This document shows, one piece after another, positions 1-9,390 of a stretch of 64,000 bases of DNA. The DNA is from Xanthobacter flavus (lineage in GTDB: Bacteria > Pseudomonadota > Alphaproteobacteria > Rhizobiales > Xanthobacteraceae). Where the stretch lies: the NCBI RefSeq assembly GCF_017875275.1, contig NZ_JAGGML010000001.1, forward strand, positions 5,043,001 to 5,107,000. Direction: 5' to 3'. The notes under the pieces are model-generated. The model saw only the letters and a program-made list of their open reading frames with translations, made no database searches and had not been told where the DNA came from. A program made the translations under genes and the position numbers. Each line of letters starts with the position of its first letter. Position 1 is the first letter of the stretch.

Positions 1-588
1 CTCGCGGATCTTGGCCAGAACCTGCCGCGCGTCGTTCCAGTCGAAGCCGACGCGGCCCGCCTTCTCCTGAAGCTTCAGCGCGCGGGTAAGGGCAGGGAGG
101 GGCAGGGCGACGCCGGAGAGGGCACCCGTGCCCGCCTCTTCCGGCGGCAGCCCCGCCGCGGCGCGGGCCTGGGCGCGTTCCGCCTTCTCCTGCGCCTTGA
201 TCTCCGCCCACAGGCCCTTGACCGCTTCCGGCGACAGGTCGCGCGCGTCGCCGAATACATGGGGGTGCCGGCGCACGAGCTTGGTGGTGATGGCCTCCAC
301 CACATCGGGAAATGCGAATGCCCCTTCCTCCTCCGCCATCCGGGCGTGGAACACGACCTGAAGCAGCAGGTCGCCGAGTTCCTCCTTCAGATCGGGCAGA
401 TCGGCGCGGGCGATGGCGTCCGCCACCTCATAGGCCTCCTCCAGCGTATAGGGGGCGATGGTGGCGAACGTCTGCTCCAGATCCCACGGGCACCCACTGC
501 CCGGCGTGCGCAGGGCCGCCATGATCTCGATGAGGCGCGCGATGTCGCGGGAGGGCAGCATGGGAGGCTCCGGAGAATGAGCCTCCAT
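1..588 (-). CDS. mazG: Nucleoside triphosphate pyrophosphohydrolase MazG (partial, 3' end outside window)
   Basis: This gene enters the window from the left edge, so only the first 196 codons are present. The translation contains the MazG-type all-alpha NTP-PPase core: a CPWD segment near the N-terminus, an EEAYEVADAI helix, and ELGDLLLQVVFHARMAEE with the acidic metal-binding residues, followed by RRHPHVFGD. MazG hydrolyses (d)NTPs to monophosphate and pyrophosphate in the cytosol and is thought to clean nucleotide pools. The ATG at 588 begins MEAHSPEPP; an in-frame ATG at 561 (MLPSRD) is an equally good start and nearer the domain. The gene is divergent from trmO, with about 95 bases between them. 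The second half of the MazG repeat is just beginning (KAGRVGFDW) where the sequence stops. Confidence 0.93.
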   Translation of the reverse strand, partial: MEAHSPEPPMLPSRDIARLIEIMAALRTPGSGCPWDLEQTFATIAPYTLEEAYEVADAIARADLPDLKEELGDLLLQVVFHARMAEEEGAFAFPDVVEAITTKLVRRHPHVFGDARDLSPEAVKGLWAEIKAQEKAERAQARAAAGLPPEEAGTGALSGVALPLPALTRALKLQEKAGRVGFDWNDARQVLAKIRE

Positions 589-682
589 CCTAATGCGGCA
601 GGCGTCCGTGCGCGACTGCGCCTGATGCCGCCTTTGAGCAGAGGGCGGCGGCGCTTATGCTGCACCCCCCGAGGAATTCCCC

Positions 683-1147
683 ATGATCGAGATCGCCCCC
701 GCCGGCCCCACCGATGACGACATCCGCGCCGGCGAGGTGAGCGTGCCGCTGCCGGAGCGGTTCGACGCCGGGCTCTATTTCATCGGCCGCATCCGCACAC
801 CCTGGACCGAGCGCGGCACCTGTCCGCGCCGGGGCGATGCGGAGGAGGGGCCCGTCTGCACGCTGGAGATCGATCCGCGCTGGGCCGATGCGCTGGCGGG
901 CGTTGCCGACTGTCCACGTCTGCAGGTGCTCTACTGGATGGACCGGGCGCGCCGCGACCTCGTGCTCCAGAGCCCGCGCGACGGCGCCACGCGCGGCACC
1001 TTCGCCCTGCGCTCGCCCGTGCGGCCCAATCCCATCGCATCCTCGGTCGTGAGCCTCGTGGGCGTGGAGGGGATGAACGTGATGGTCCGCGGCCTCGACT
1101 GCCTCGACGGCACGCCGCTTGTCGACCTCAAGGTGCAGCATGGATGA
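683..1147 (+). CDS. trmO: tRNA (N6-threonylcarbamoyladenosine-37-N6)-methyltransferase TrmO (TsaA family)
   Basis: The 154-residue protein is a TsaA/TrmO-like beta-barrel methyltransferase. It uses S-adenosylmethionine to methylate the threonylcarbamoyl-adenosine at position 37 of ANN-decoding tRNAs. Visible family marks are GRIRTPW at the start of the barrel, and RPNPIASSVVSL followed by VEGMNVMVRGLDCLDGTPLVDLK near the C-terminus. It is shorter than the E. coli protein (about 235 aa) and lacks that protein's C-terminal extension, as is usual for the short TsaA-domain proteins of alphaproteobacteria. It sits alone on the plus strand between mazG and the MBL hydrolase, which are both on the minus strand. 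The precise substrate is inferred from the family. Confidence 0.85.
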   Translation: MIEIAPAGPTDDDIRAGEVSVPLPERFDAGLYFIGRIRTPWTERGTCPRRGDAEEGPVCTLEIDPRWADALAGVADCPRLQVLYWMDRARRDLVLQSPRDGATRGTFALRSPVRPNPIASSVVSLVGVEGMNVMVRGLDCLDGTPLVDLKVQHG

Positions 1148-1307
1148 CCGGATAACGGCACGGCATCAAAAACGCAGAAGAGATATTATGGAATATCCAA
1201 GGTGAGGCCTGATCATTCCCGCCGCCTTCAGTCCGGATGAATTCACAAAACTCTCACATCATTTCAGGAGCTTGTCGCTCGCTTCAAAAGCGATGGGCGA
1301 ATCAGTT

Positions 1308-2177
1308 TTACCCAGAAGCTTCGGCGCCGCCGCGCTCATTCAGGATTGTCCCATCGCGCATCTGCGAGGTGAATTGCAGTCCGTCATAGGCCGGGATGAC
1401 CCCCTCCGGCAGGCGCGCCGCGAGTACCGAATAGTCGAGGTCCGTGTGCAGGTTGGTCAGGATCGCGAGATTGGGCTTGAGCAGCCCCACATGGTCCAGC
1501 GCTTCCTGCAACGTGAAATGCGAGGGATGCGGCGCTTCCCTGAGGGCGTCGATGATCCAGACTTCGAGATTGTGCAGATGCGACAGGGTGTTCTCGGGGA
1601 ACCCGTTCACGTCGCTGGAGTAGGCCACGTTGCCGAAGCGGAAGCCGAAGGCGTCTATATCGCCGTGCCGCTGGCGAAACGGTAGCGCGGTGATGGGACC
1701 GCCTGCGCCGGCGATGACGATCTCGCGGCCTTCCCGGAACCGGTGGTCGGACAGGATCGGGGGATAGCCGCTGCCGGGCGGCGTGGCGAAGCAATAGCCG
1801 AAGCGCTGATGCAGCATCCGGGCGGTCTCGTCGTCGGCATAGATGTCGACGCGCCTGCGATTGTGGATGGCCAGCGGCCGCAGGTCGTCGATGCCGTGGG
1901 TGTGGTCCGCATGCTCGTGGGTGAAGAGGACCGCGTCCAGATGGGTTACGCCGACGTCGAGCAACTGCTCCCGCAAGTCCGGCGAAGCATCGACGAGGAC
2001 AGTGGTTTTGCCCTCAGGCCCTGCGCGCTCGACGAGCATGGAGCACCGGCGGCGGCGGTTGCGGGGATTGGCCGGATCGCACACGCCCCAGCCCTGCCCC
2101 ACCCGCGGCACGCCCCCGGACGAACCGCAGCCGAGGATGGTGAAGGTGAGCGTCGCGGTCTCGCTGGAGGGGGGCAT
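1308..2177 (-). CDS. MBL-fold metallo-hydrolase, PhnP-like
   Basis: This 289-residue metallo-beta-lactamase-fold hydrolase carries the zinc motif HEHADH at residues 87-92. Upstream is a conserved GCGSSGGVPRVG segment and a Cys pair typical of PhnP-like phosphodiesterases; downstream are the YSSDVNGFP and HPSHFTL segments that supply further metal ligands. Relatives hydrolyse cyclic phosphodiesters (PhnP acts on ribosyl 1,2-cyclic phosphate), but no phosphonate genes are nearby, so the substrate is unknown. The reading frame stays open upstream, but the ATG at 2177 has a good ribosome site (GGGAG about 8 bases before it) and the domain begins right after it. In related bacteria this gene usually lies in a tatD-MBL-mazG row; here trmO is inserted on the other strand and no tatD is visible. 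Confidence 0.88.
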   Translation of the reverse strand: MPPSSETATLTFTILGCGSSGGVPRVGQGWGVCDPANPRNRRRRCSMLVERAGPEGKTTVLVDASPDLREQLLDVGVTHLDAVLFTHEHADHTHGIDDLRPLAIHNRRRVDIYADDETARMLHQRFGYCFATPPGSGYPPILSDHRFREGREIVIAGAGGPITALPFRQRHGDIDAFGFRFGNVAYSSDVNGFPENTLSHLHNLEVWIIDALREAPHPSHFTLQEALDHVGLLKPNLAILTNLHTDLDYSVLAARLPEGVIPAYDGLQFTSQMRDGTILNERGGAEASG

Positions 2178-2645
2178 CACGTCTCTCCCGGCGGCGGGCG
2201 TCGCCCGGCGCAGAATCGCCGGAAGGGTGCTCCAATTCGGCGCGGGAGTCACACCGTCTTCGGCGCGGGAGTCACACGGTCGCGGCTGGAACACAACGTA
2301 TTTCAGTCTGGCCGAAATCGTTGGGCAATCTCTCTGGTCCTCGCCCCCTCATGTGCCGCACGAATCTGAGCGGGAAAGCCTGCGTCACCATAAGGATGCG
2401 AGTCGCGATTCGCTTAACACTTCAGATGAAGGGGTCGCAGTAGCCGTTGTGGCACGCGGAGGCGGCCGCTGAGCGGCGACCATAGCCATGCGGTGGCGGC
2501 CAAGCGGGTCAACGCAGCGGATCGGGTCAGGGCAGCGGATAAGGCGAGGGGCAGGGAGAGGAAGGCGAGCGACCATCAAGGGGGGTCGACGACAGCCATC
2601 GCGCGCGGCTGACGGAAGGGCGGTGGCATATGATGGAGATGGAAA
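2178..2645. other. Intergenic stretch without a recognisable gene
   Basis: No convincing coding frame is seen here; the short open frames lack family motifs or ribosome sites. It contains a 19-base direct repeat (see separate entry) and a run of short GCGG/GGGTCA-like imperfect repeats around 2490-2550. It presumably holds the promoter of the MBL hydrolase. Confidence 0.5.
2236..2277. repeat. 19-base tandem direct repeat
   Basis: The sequence ttcggcgcgggagtcacac occurs at 2236-2254 and again at 2259-2277, separated by four bases. It lies 59 bases upstream of the MBL hydrolase start and could be a small duplication or a doubled regulator site. Confidence 0.7.
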
Positions 2646-2723
2646 TGGTCGGAGCGAGAGGATTTGAACCTCCGACCCCTAGTCCCCCAGACTAGTGCGC
2701 TAACCGGGCTGCGCTACGCTCCG
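2646..2723 (-). tRNA. tRNA-Pro (anticodon GGG), CCA encoded
   Basis: Read on the minus strand, the acceptor arm CGGAGCG pairs with CGCTCCG, followed by discriminator A and an encoded CCA. The D-arm region is typical of bacterial tRNA-Pro. The anticodon stem CTAGT/ACTAG encloses the 7-base loop CTGGGGG, giving anticodon GGG. The T-arm reads GGAGGTTCAAATCCTC. In Rhizobiales this tRNA usually follows merR downstream of ihfA; here the RlpA-like gene lies between them. Confidence 0.95.
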
Positions 2724-2984
2724 ACGTGGAGGCGGGGTTTAGACCATCGCCGGGACCGCGGCAAGCCCCAACCCTCCCGATTGTGCCCAAGGCGATAAGC
2801 TCTCCCCAGCCTTCCAGAAGACAGGAAGGGAATACCACCTTAAGCTGTGCACGTCGGTCCCGTATCGCGGCAGGATTGTGGCAGGGAGAACGAATCGTCA
2901 CTCTTTCGCCGGCGAATGGTGTCAATGTGGCCTGATTGCGCGGTCATTCGGCTATCTTCCTCAACAACACGGAAGATTGAACGG

Positions 2985-3344
2985 ATGAAGATACGCGTGG
3001 TCCTGTCCTGCGCCGCCCTGTCCCTGCCGGCCTCCATGGCCGTTCCGAGCATGGCGAACGCGGACACCTCCACCGGCATCGCCTCCTACTATTGGCAAGG
3101 CCGCAGCACCGCGAGTGGTGAACGTTTCAACCCCACGGCCTACACGGCCGCCCATCGTTCCCTACCCTTCGGCACCAAGGTGCGTGTCACCAATCTCCGT
3201 AATGGAAAAGCCGTCGTGGTCCGCATCAACGATCGCGGACCGTTCGTCCGCGGGCGGGTCATCGACGTGTCCAAGGCCGCAGCCTCCGAGCTCGGTTTTA
3301 CCGGCTCGGGCATCACCCGCGTCTCTCTGGCCGTGATCGACTGA
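2985..3344 (+). CDS. Septal ring lytic transglycosylase RlpA-like protein (exported DPBB domain)
   Basis: The 119-residue protein starts with a clear signal peptide ([16 protein letters not shown]..., probable cleavage after SMANA). The rest is one double-psi beta-barrel of the RlpA type: [20 protein letters not shown], then [12 protein letters not shown], and [19 protein letters not shown], which carry the acidic and His/Asp positions typical of the family. RlpA proteins act in the periplasm on peptidoglycan strands lacking stem peptides, often at the septum. This version lacks a lipobox and the C-terminal SPOR domain, so it is a minimal soluble form. Activity is inferred, not shown. The frame is open further upstream, but the ATG at 2985 directly begins the signal peptide. 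The gene is convergent with merR across a strong hairpin. Confidence 0.88.
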   Translation: MKIRVVLSCAALSLPASMAVPSMANADTSTGIASYYWQGRSTASGERFNPTAYTAAHRSLPFGTKVRVTNLRNGKAVVVRINDRGPFVRGRVIDVSKAAASELGFTGSGITRVSLAVID

Positions 3345-3399
3345 TCGCAGAGCCCGGATCGCGGCCCATGCCGCGGGCAATATCGCGGCACATGTGAAG

Positions 3400-3439
3400 A
3401 AGGCCGGGCGCGGCGCGCCTTGGGGCGCCGCCCGGCCTT
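3400..3439. terminator. Strong GC-rich hairpin between convergent genes
   Basis: AAGGCCGGGC and GCCCGGCCTT form a 10-base-pair stem with extra pairing inside. It lies between the stops of the RlpA-like gene and the MerR gene. There is no clear T-run on either strand, so it may act as a bidirectional, possibly inefficient, terminator. Confidence 0.6.
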
Positions 3440-3474
3440 CCCGATCAATCATGAGCGCTTGATGCACGTGCGCC

Positions 3475-5994
3475 TCAGTCCTCGGCCCGCGCGGCCCCCC
3501 GGCGGCCGGTGAGGCCTTCCATCAGCCGGCGGCATTCGCCCAGCTCGTACAGCGCGGACTGCATGCGATGCACGTCGTCGCGTGAGAGCACGGGCGCCGC
3601 CATGGGCGGCTGGCCCGAAACACGCGGCTCCGACCTCAGATGCGGTGGCAGATACTGCTCGGGCGGCCCGGGGCGCAAAGGCTCGCGCGGCAGACGCTGG
3701 CCCGGCTCGGCTGGTGCCCGTGCGGCGACCTCCTCAACGGGTGCGGATGCCGACCAGATTCGCTCCGGCTGCTGACGGGCCGGAGCCACAGGCGCCGGGG
3801 CCGGAGACGCCGGCGGGGGCGCGAGGCTTCGGCTGGCCATGCGCTCTGCCAGAAGCCGCTGCTCCGCCTCCGGCATGGGAAAGCCGTCCTGGCCCTCCTC
3901 GCTGATGGGGCCGATCAGCGGCCCGACGCGTGTGGCGCGCGGAAGGGCCTGCGGGGCGCCCTCCCCCCATTCCTCATCGATGGCGCGGCGCATGGCTTCG
4001 CCCGGCCAGTTCGCAGGCGAGCGGGGCATGCGGGCCTGCACCTCGGCGGGGCCGTATGCCTCAGAGGGGTAGGCCTCACGCGGCGCGGGTCGCTCCGCTC
4101 CGCGCTGGGAATAGGCCGTGGGGGCCTCCAACGGGGGCTCGCGCCGCAGCTCGGGCCTGCGGGGGCGGTCACCGGTCTGCTCGAAGGAGCGCCGGTCCGG
4201 TGACCTGTTCGGGTCGTTCATGAAATGCTCCGGCTCGGCGGCCCTCGGGGCCTGTCGGTAAGGGCGCGCCGGCTCGGCCGGCGGTTGCGCAGCGTCAGGC
4301 CAATCGTCGTCGGCCTGGCGCGACGCGGGCGGATAGGCGCCCTCGCGCGCTTCTTGCTCGCGGATGACGTGCTCACTCAGTTCATGCGGGTCATTGCTGG
4401 ACCAGCGGTCTTCCTCCAGCCACTCCTCTCCCTGCTGGCGCGGGTCGCGCATGGCGGAAGTAGCGCGCCCGTCGCTGGTCCCCCGCGCCGACCGGAGCGG
4501 CTCGCGCTGCTCAGGCGCGCGGTTTTCTGGCTCGATGGCGGTGCTTTCCACCCAGTCGGTCTGCTGCCATGCGCCGTCGCGCAGCAGGCGGCCGTCCCGC
4601 GCATCCCGCTCTCGCGGGACCGGCGGCTCGCCGGCGATCCAGTCGCGGCGCTCACCGGGGGCGGCGCGATGGGGACGATGCGGAAGGAATTCCTCCGGCG
4701 GGCCGTCATCGTCCTCCGGGTCGATCGGCGGTCCGGCGCGCTCGGGACGGGCCGGCGCGTAGGGAGACGGATGACGCGCGTCCTGCTCCGGCACCTCGTG
4801 GGGACGGGGTGGTCGCCTGTCCTGGGCCTTCAGGCGGCGTATCCGGTCCTCGATAGGCTCGGAGACCTGCGGAGCCGGGGCGAAATCGTCGAGGAACGGC
4901 AGCAGCGGGTCGTCGAGCCCGGGCGAACGGGGCGCGCTGTCGTCGCCCGGCCCGGCAAGGCGCGAGGCCGGGCCCCGGGTCGGACGCTGCATGGGACGCA
5001 GCCGGGGCTCCATCCGTTCCTCGGCGCGGCCGTCCGGCGGCGCGCGGCGGGGCTCGTCCCATTCCCGCGACTGGTCGCGCGAATGGGCGCGGGTATCCTG
5101 CGCATCCATCTCGCGCTGGGGCGGATGATCGTCACGCGGGTCCGCCAGCGGCTCGAGCCTCGGGTCGCGCCGACCCTGCGGAATGCTTGCGCCTTCGGGC
5201 TCCTGGCCTTGCCGGGATGCGGGACGCCCTGCCGGCACGTGATCCCGATCGTCGTCGAGCGACCCGAACGAGGGTTCGCGCCGGCCGGCGTCCGGGGCGC
5301 GGGTATCCCCTGCGCGGCGGCGGTCGTCGCGTTGCGGTCCGCGTTCGGACGGACGGGGGGGCGGGTCGAAGGCCGGCTCGTCCCTCGGAGGTGCATCGCG
5401 CAACGGCATCTCCCGCTGCGGGACGTCGAACGCCGGGTCACGCCGTTCACCGCCCGCACGGGCGCGGGCGTCCCGCAAGGGCCGGGGCGGAGCCTCCGGC
5501 TCGGCGGCGAGATCGCGGTCGGCCTCCGGATCGGGGAAGGGAAGCGGCAGCTCGGCGCTTTCCGGCAGCTCGGGAAGGACATCCTGCTCCCCGCCCCTGC
5601 CTTTGCCGCGCCGACGCGGCAGAAGGCCGAGCAGGCCGCCGAAGGTGACGCCCTCCCCGCCGGCGGCGCGGGCTGGGCGGGCGGAGCGCATGGAGGCCAC
5701 CTCGCGCTCGATGCCGAGATCCTGGACGTAGCGCACGCCCTGGTCCTTCAGCACCCGCTGGGCGCCCTTGATGGTGAAGCCGTCGGTGTAGAGCAGGTGG
5801 CGGATGCCGCGCAGGAGGTCCACGTCCTCCGGCCGATAGAAGCGCCGGCCTCCGGCGCGTTTCACCGGCTTGATCTGGGTGAAGCGGCTCTCCCAGAAAC
5901 GCAGGACGTGCTGCGGGAGCTCAAGCTCGTCCGCGACCTCGCTGATGGTCCGGAAGGCGTCCGGAGCTTTCTCCGTCTCGCGCGCGTCGCCCAC
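3475..5994 (-). CDS. MerR-family transcriptional regulator with a very long disordered region
   Basis: The first ~85 residues are a MerR-type winged helix-turn-helix ([22 protein letters not shown], then [16 protein letters not shown] and a following helix). It is the type encoded after ihfA in most Rhizobiales, where the protein is usually about 170-250 aa. Here the frame is 839 aa. Roughly residues 110-790 are low-complexity sequence rich in Pro, Arg, Glu, Asp and Ala, with no predicted fold. The last ~40 residues ([23 protein letters not shown]) resemble the conserved C-terminal helix of the short homologues. The long middle therefore looks like an insert between two conserved ends. Target genes and effector are unknown. 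It is downstream of ihfA on the same strand with 160 bases between. The opposite strand is also open, a GC effect. Confidence 0.85.
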   Translation of the reverse strand: MGDARETEKAPDAFRTISEVADELELPQHVLRFWESRFTQIKPVKRAGGRRFYRPEDVDLLRGIRHLLYTDGFTIKGAQRVLKDQGVRYVQDLGIEREVASMRSARPARAAGGEGVTFGGLLGLLPRRRGKGRGGEQDVLPELPESAELPLPFPDPEADRDLAAEPEAPPRPLRDARARAGGERRDPAFDVPQREMPLRDAPPRDEPAFDPPPRPSERGPQRDDRRRAGDTRAPDAGRREPSFGSLDDDRDHVPAGRPASRQGQEPEGASIPQGRRDPRLEPLADPRDDHPPQREMDAQDTRAHSRDQSREWDEPRRAPPDGRAEERMEPRLRPMQRPTRGPASRLAGPGDDSAPRSPGLDDPLLPFLDDFAPAPQVSEPIEDRIRRLKAQDRRPPRPHEVPEQDARHPSPYAPARPERAGPPIDPEDDDGPPEEFLPHRPHRAAPGERRDWIAGEPPVPRERDARDGRLLRDGAWQQTDWVESTAIEPENRAPEQREPLRSARGTSDGRATSAMRDPRQQGEEWLEEDRWSSNDPHELSEHVIREQEAREGAYPPASRQADDDWPDAAQPPAEPARPYRQAPRAAEPEHFMNDPNRSPDRRSFEQTGDRPRRPELRREPPLEAPTAYSQRGAERPAPREAYPSEAYGPAEVQARMPRSPANWPGEAMRRAIDEEWGEGAPQALPRATRVGPLIGPISEEGQDGFPMPEAEQRLLAERMASRSLAPPPASPAPAPVAPARQQPERIWSASAPVEEVAARAPAEPGQRLPREPLRPGPPEQYLPPHLRSEPRVSGQPPMAAPVLSRDDVHRMQSALYELGECRRLMEGLTGRRGAARAED

Positions 5995-6153
5995 CTTGTC
6001 TCCCGCCTCGTTCGACCGAATCGCCCAGAGCCCGTGCGGGAATCATAGGTGTGATTGGCGCGTGCGGAAAGGCGGGCAAGCCGCCACAAGGGCTTGTCCC
6101 CGGTTGTTCGCGCGGTCGGTTACGAAATCCTGTCCGACGGCGGGGGGCGAGGA

Positions 6154-6471
6154 TCAGTCCTCGTCGGTTCCGTCCGGCTCGGTGCCGTTGATGCGGTGCT
6201 TGAGGATGCTGGAGGGCTTGAACACCATGACCCGGCGCGGCTCGATCGGCACTTCCTGCCCGGTCTTGGGATTGCGCCCGATGCGCTCGCCCTTGTCGCG
6301 CACGACGAAGGAGCCGAACGAAGACAGCTTCACCGTCTCGCCACGGGCGAGGCAGTCCGCGATCTCCTTCAGAACCATCTCGACGAGCTGGGCAGACTCG
6401 GTGCGAGAGAGTCCCACCTGCTGATAGACGGCCTCACACAGATCCGCCCGCGTTACGGTCCGACCAGCCAT
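6154..6471 (-). CDS. ihfA: Integration host factor subunit alpha
   Basis: The 105-residue protein is a DNABII-family DNA-bending subunit. It has the [25 protein letters not shown] dimerisation helices, the KLSSFGSF core and the beta-arm segment GRNPKTG, whose proline intercalates into DNA. IHF binds specific sites as an alpha/beta heterodimer and bends them sharply, helping transcription, replication and recombination. An upstream extension of the frame is ignored because the ATG at 6471 has a GGGGAG ribosome site about 7 bases ahead and starts the canonical [11 protein letters not shown]. The acidic tail (EPDGTDED) is slightly longer than usual. It lies between fabH and merR, the standard Rhizobiales order. 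Confidence 0.95.
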   Translation of the reverse strand: MAGRTVTRADLCEAVYQQVGLSRTESAQLVEMVLKEIADCLARGETVKLSSFGSFVVRDKGERIGRNPKTGQEVPIEPRRVMVFKPSSILKHRINGTEPDGTDED

Positions 6472-6671
6472 ATGTCTCCCCGACCCCTGAAAGCGCGCTC
6501 GGACCGGCCGCCAACGCCCGCCCAGCCATGCAAATGCAGCAATTCTTAACAGTTGAGGCTGCACGAATGTGACGGATACGCCGCCGAACGTCCACGAGCC
6601 CCAGCGCCTGTGGGCAACGGCGTCCGGCAAACTAGCCGCGCCGGCCGAACAAGGTCAACGCTTTATGTGGC

Positions 6672-7646
6672 CTACCAGCGGATCAGTGCCGACCCCCAGG
6701 TGAATCCGCCCCCCATCGCCTCTAGCAATACCAAATCACCTTTGGCGATCCGGCCATCCCGCACTGCGACATCGAGTGCCAGGGGGATGGACGCGGCGGA
6801 GGTGTTGCCGTGCAGGTCGACGGTTGTCACCACCTTCTCCGGCGCGATGCCCAGCTTCTGGGCGCTGGCGTCGATGATGCGACGATTGGCCTGATGGGGC
6901 ACGAACCAGTCGATGCTGGCGGCGCTCTCGCCGGTGGCGGCGAAGGCATCCTCGATCACGTCGGTGATCATGCCCACCGCATGCTTGAACACTTCCTTGC
7001 CTTCCATGCGCAGATGGCCGGCGGTGCCCGTGGTGGACGGTCCGCCGTCCACATACAGCTTGGCGCGATGGCGGCCGTCCGAGCGCAGGTGAGAGGTCAG
7101 GAGACCGGAATTGCCGGCCGCCGTAGCGTCCACGGCTTCCAGAACCAGCGCCCCGGCACCGTCGCCGAACAGGACGCAGGTGCCACGGTCCTCCCAGTCG
7201 AGGATGCGCGAGAAGGTCTCGGCGCCGATCACCAGCGCCCGCTTGAAGGCGCCCGTCTTCAGATAGGCGTCGGCGGTGGCGAGCGCGAACACGAAGCCGG
7301 AGCAAACCGCCTGCACGTCGAAGGCCGCGCCGCGGGTGATGCCCAGCTCGGCCTGCACCGTCACGGAGGTGGCGGGGAAGGTCTGGTCCGGCGTCGCGGT
7401 GCCGAGGACGATGAGATCGATGTCGGCGGCGGTGAGGCCGGATGCCGCCAGCGCCCGCTCGGCCGCCTTGATGGCGAGGTGGGAGGTGAATTCACCTTCC
7501 GCAGCGATATGCCGCTGACGGATGCCGGTGCGCTGCACGATCCATTCGTCGGACGTGTCCATGCGCGCCGCGAGATCGGCGTTGCTGAGAACCCGCTCGG
7601 GGAGATAGGACCCGGTGCCCCGGGCGACGGACCTGATACCGCTCAC
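6672..7646 (-). CDS. fabH: 3-oxoacyl-[acyl-carrier-protein] synthase III (FabH)
   Basis: FabH condenses acetyl-CoA with malonyl-ACP to start type II fatty acid synthesis in the cytosol. The 324-residue protein shows the thiolase-fold triad: Cys115 in AVCSGF, His in PHQANRR near residue 250 and Asn in HGNTSAAS near residue 280. It also has the C-terminal [14 protein letters not shown]. Length matches the family. Its ATG overlaps the plsX stop by four bases, so the two are translationally coupled, as in many bacteria. Confidence 0.97.
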   Translation of the reverse strand: MSGIRSVARGTGSYLPERVLSNADLAARMDTSDEWIVQRTGIRQRHIAAEGEFTSHLAIKAAERALAASGLTAADIDLIVLGTATPDQTFPATSVTVQAELGITRGAAFDVQAVCSGFVFALATADAYLKTGAFKRALVIGAETFSRILDWEDRGTCVLFGDGAGALVLEAVDATAAGNSGLLTSHLRSDGRHRAKLYVDGGPSTTGTAGHLRMEGKEVFKHAVGMITDVIEDAFAATGESAASIDWFVPHQANRRIIDASAQKLGIAPEKVVTTVDLHGNTSAASIPLALDVAVRDGRIAKGDLVLLEAMGGGFTWGSALIRW

Positions 7647-8713
7647 GATTGTCCTTCCGCCCCTGCGGCCTCCGGCCGGCGCTCGGAAATCTCCTGCGCC
7701 CTGCGGCTGGTAAGGCTCTGTTCGATGCGCGCCAGAAGCTCGTGGCGCACCATGTCATAGGCGAGGTCGACGGCGGCGGCGAAGCCTTTCGCGTCGGTGC
7801 CGCCATGGCTCTTGATGACGATGCCGTTCAATCCCAGGAAGACGCCGCCGTTGGCCCGGCGCGGGTCCATCTTCTCCTTCAACACACGGAAAGCGTCGCG
7901 CGCGAAGAGATAGCCGATCCTGGCCCTGAGCGTGCGGCTCATGGCAGAGCGCAGGTAGGAGGCGAGCTGCTTGGCCGTGCCCTCGGCGGTCTTGAGCGCG
8001 ATGTTCCCGGAAAAGCCCTCGGTGACCACCACGTCCACTGTGCCGGCGCCGATGTCGTTGCCCTCGACGAAGCCGTGGTAGTTCACCGCCCCCTCCTCCT
8101 CCCGGAGGATGCGCGCGGCTTCCTTGACCTCCTCGACGCCCTTGATCTCCTCGACCCCCACGTTGAGCAGGCCGACGGTGGGCCGCTCGATGTCGAACAG
8201 AACCCGCGCCATGGCCGAGCCCATGATCGCCATCTCGACCAGGCTCTTGGCGGTGGCGCCGATCGAGGCGCCCACATCCAGCACCACCGTCTCGCCGCGC
8301 AGCGTCGGCCAAATGGCGGCGATGGCGGGGCGGCTGATGCCCGGCATGGTGCGCAGGTTGAAATTGGCCATGGCCATCAGCGCGCCGGTGTTGCCGGCGG
8401 ACACGGCCACATCCGCCTCATGGATCTTCACCGCGTCGATGGCCTTCCACATGGACGATTTGTAGCGGCCGCGGCGCAGCGCCTGGCTCGGCTTGTCGTC
8501 CATGCCCACCACCACGTCGGTGTGGACGATGCGGGAGGCGGCGGCGAGCTTGGGGTGGCTCTTGAGCACCTCGCGGATGCGGGCCTCGTCGCCGTAGAGC
8601 AGGAAGCTGGTATCCGGATGGCGTCCCAGGGAAATTTCCGCTCCGGCAAGGACCGTCGCGGGTCCATGGTCGCCGCCCATGGCGTCGACGGCGATGCGGA
8701 CGGCTACGGTCAT
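7643..8713 (-). CDS. plsX: Phosphate acyltransferase PlsX
   Basis: PlsX converts acyl-ACP and phosphate to acyl-phosphate, the acyl donor used by PlsY to start phospholipid synthesis; it works at the inner face of the cytoplasmic membrane. The 356-residue protein begins [18 protein letters not shown], the hallmark N-terminus. It continues with [30 protein letters not shown] and [16 protein letters not shown] motifs. The open frame runs 28 codons further upstream, but the ATG at 8713 matches the conserved start. It overlaps fabH by four bases. The C-terminus ends in a Glu/Arg/Ala-rich tail. Confidence 0.96.
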   Translation of the reverse strand: MTVAVRIAVDAMGGDHGPATVLAGAEISLGRHPDTSFLLYGDEARIREVLKSHPKLAAASRIVHTDVVVGMDDKPSQALRRGRYKSSMWKAIDAVKIHEADVAVSAGNTGALMAMANFNLRTMPGISRPAIAAIWPTLRGETVVLDVGASIGATAKSLVEMAIMGSAMARVLFDIERPTVGLLNVGVEEIKGVEEVKEAARILREEEGAVNYHGFVEGNDIGAGTVDVVVTEGFSGNIALKTAEGTAKQLASYLRSAMSRTLRARIGYLFARDAFRVLKEKMDPRRANGGVFLGLNGIVIKSHGGTDAKGFAAAVDLAYDMVRHELLARIEQSLTSRRAQEISERRPEAAGAEGQS

Positions 8714-8880
8714 CTCAGGCTTAAATCCCTGCTTCGATCGAATGGCGGCGGGCACTGCCCTGGCGGAAAAGGTGAGGATCGCAACAAATCCCGGCAATCA
8801 TGTCCCGTCGCAGCCGTGGCCGGTGCGGCGCGCGGACAATAGCGCGTCGCCGCGCCATCGCAACTGCCCCGGGACGCTGT

Positions 8881-9390
8881 TCACTCCTTGTCTTTCAACC
8901 GCGAGAGCGCCGAGAAGGGCGACAGCGCGGCGGGATCCTCCGCCGGCGGCTCGAACACCGCGCCGGGCTTGCGCGGGTAGGGATCGACGCCGAGCGCCAG
9001 GAACTCGCACACGAGCGCGCCCACATCGATGCGGCCGTCGACGATCTCGTCGGGCGGATCGATCCCGTTCTCTTCATCCTCTTCGGAAGGCTTATAGGTG
9101 CCGGCGGGGGCGAAGTGGACGTCGATTTCCTCGTCGATGGGCGCGTCGAACGGCTCCAGCGTAACACCGCAGGTCTGGCGCACGGTGGCGCGGAGCCGGC
9201 CTGAGACGTGGACCCCCTCCTTGCCTTGGGGAACGATGTGAAGGGTCGCCAGGATGCCTTCGGCCTCAAGGACACCCACATGGCGGGCCAGCACCGCCGT
9301 GGTCGCGGCGTCGGGCTCCAGCTTGAGGTGGAGGCCGAGCGGCGGGAGGTCGGCGATGGAAATCATGTGGGAATAAGGAAGGTCGCTCAT
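8881..9390 (-). CDS. DUF177 (YceD-like) protein
   Basis: The 169-residue protein matches the DUF177/YceD family. It has a VSGRLRATVRQTCGVTLEPFD segment, an acidic EIDVHF region, a long acidic linker (SEEDEENGIDPPDEI) and the conserved DVGALVCEFLALGVDPYPRKPG block. E. coli YceD is linked to 23S rRNA accumulation and is co-transcribed with rpmF; here rpmF is not adjacent. The ATG overlaps the stop of the upstream chaperone gene by four bases, so the two genes form a coupled pair just upstream of plsX. Molecular role is not established for this lineage. Confidence 0.87.
   Translation of the reverse strand: MSDLPYSHMISIADLPPLGLHLKLEPDAATTAVLARHVGVLEAEGILATLHIVPQGKEGVHVSGRLRATVRQTCGVTLEPFDAPIDEEIDVHFAPAGTYKPSEEDEENGIDPPDEIVDGRIDVGALVCEFLALGVDPYPRKPGAVFEPPAEDPAALSPFSALSRLKDKE

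Noticed and set aside
2385-2579. A 64-codon minus-strand open frame in the region between the MBL hydrolase and tRNA-Pro.
   Set aside because: No ribosome site or family resemblance; composition is Pro/Arg-rich as expected for non-coding GC-rich sequence.
4225-6048. A 607-codon plus-strand open frame opposite the long MerR gene.
   Set aside because: The minus frame has a recognisable MerR head and tail; the plus frame has no family resemblance and no ribosome site, and reflects low stop-codon frequency in GC-rich DNA.
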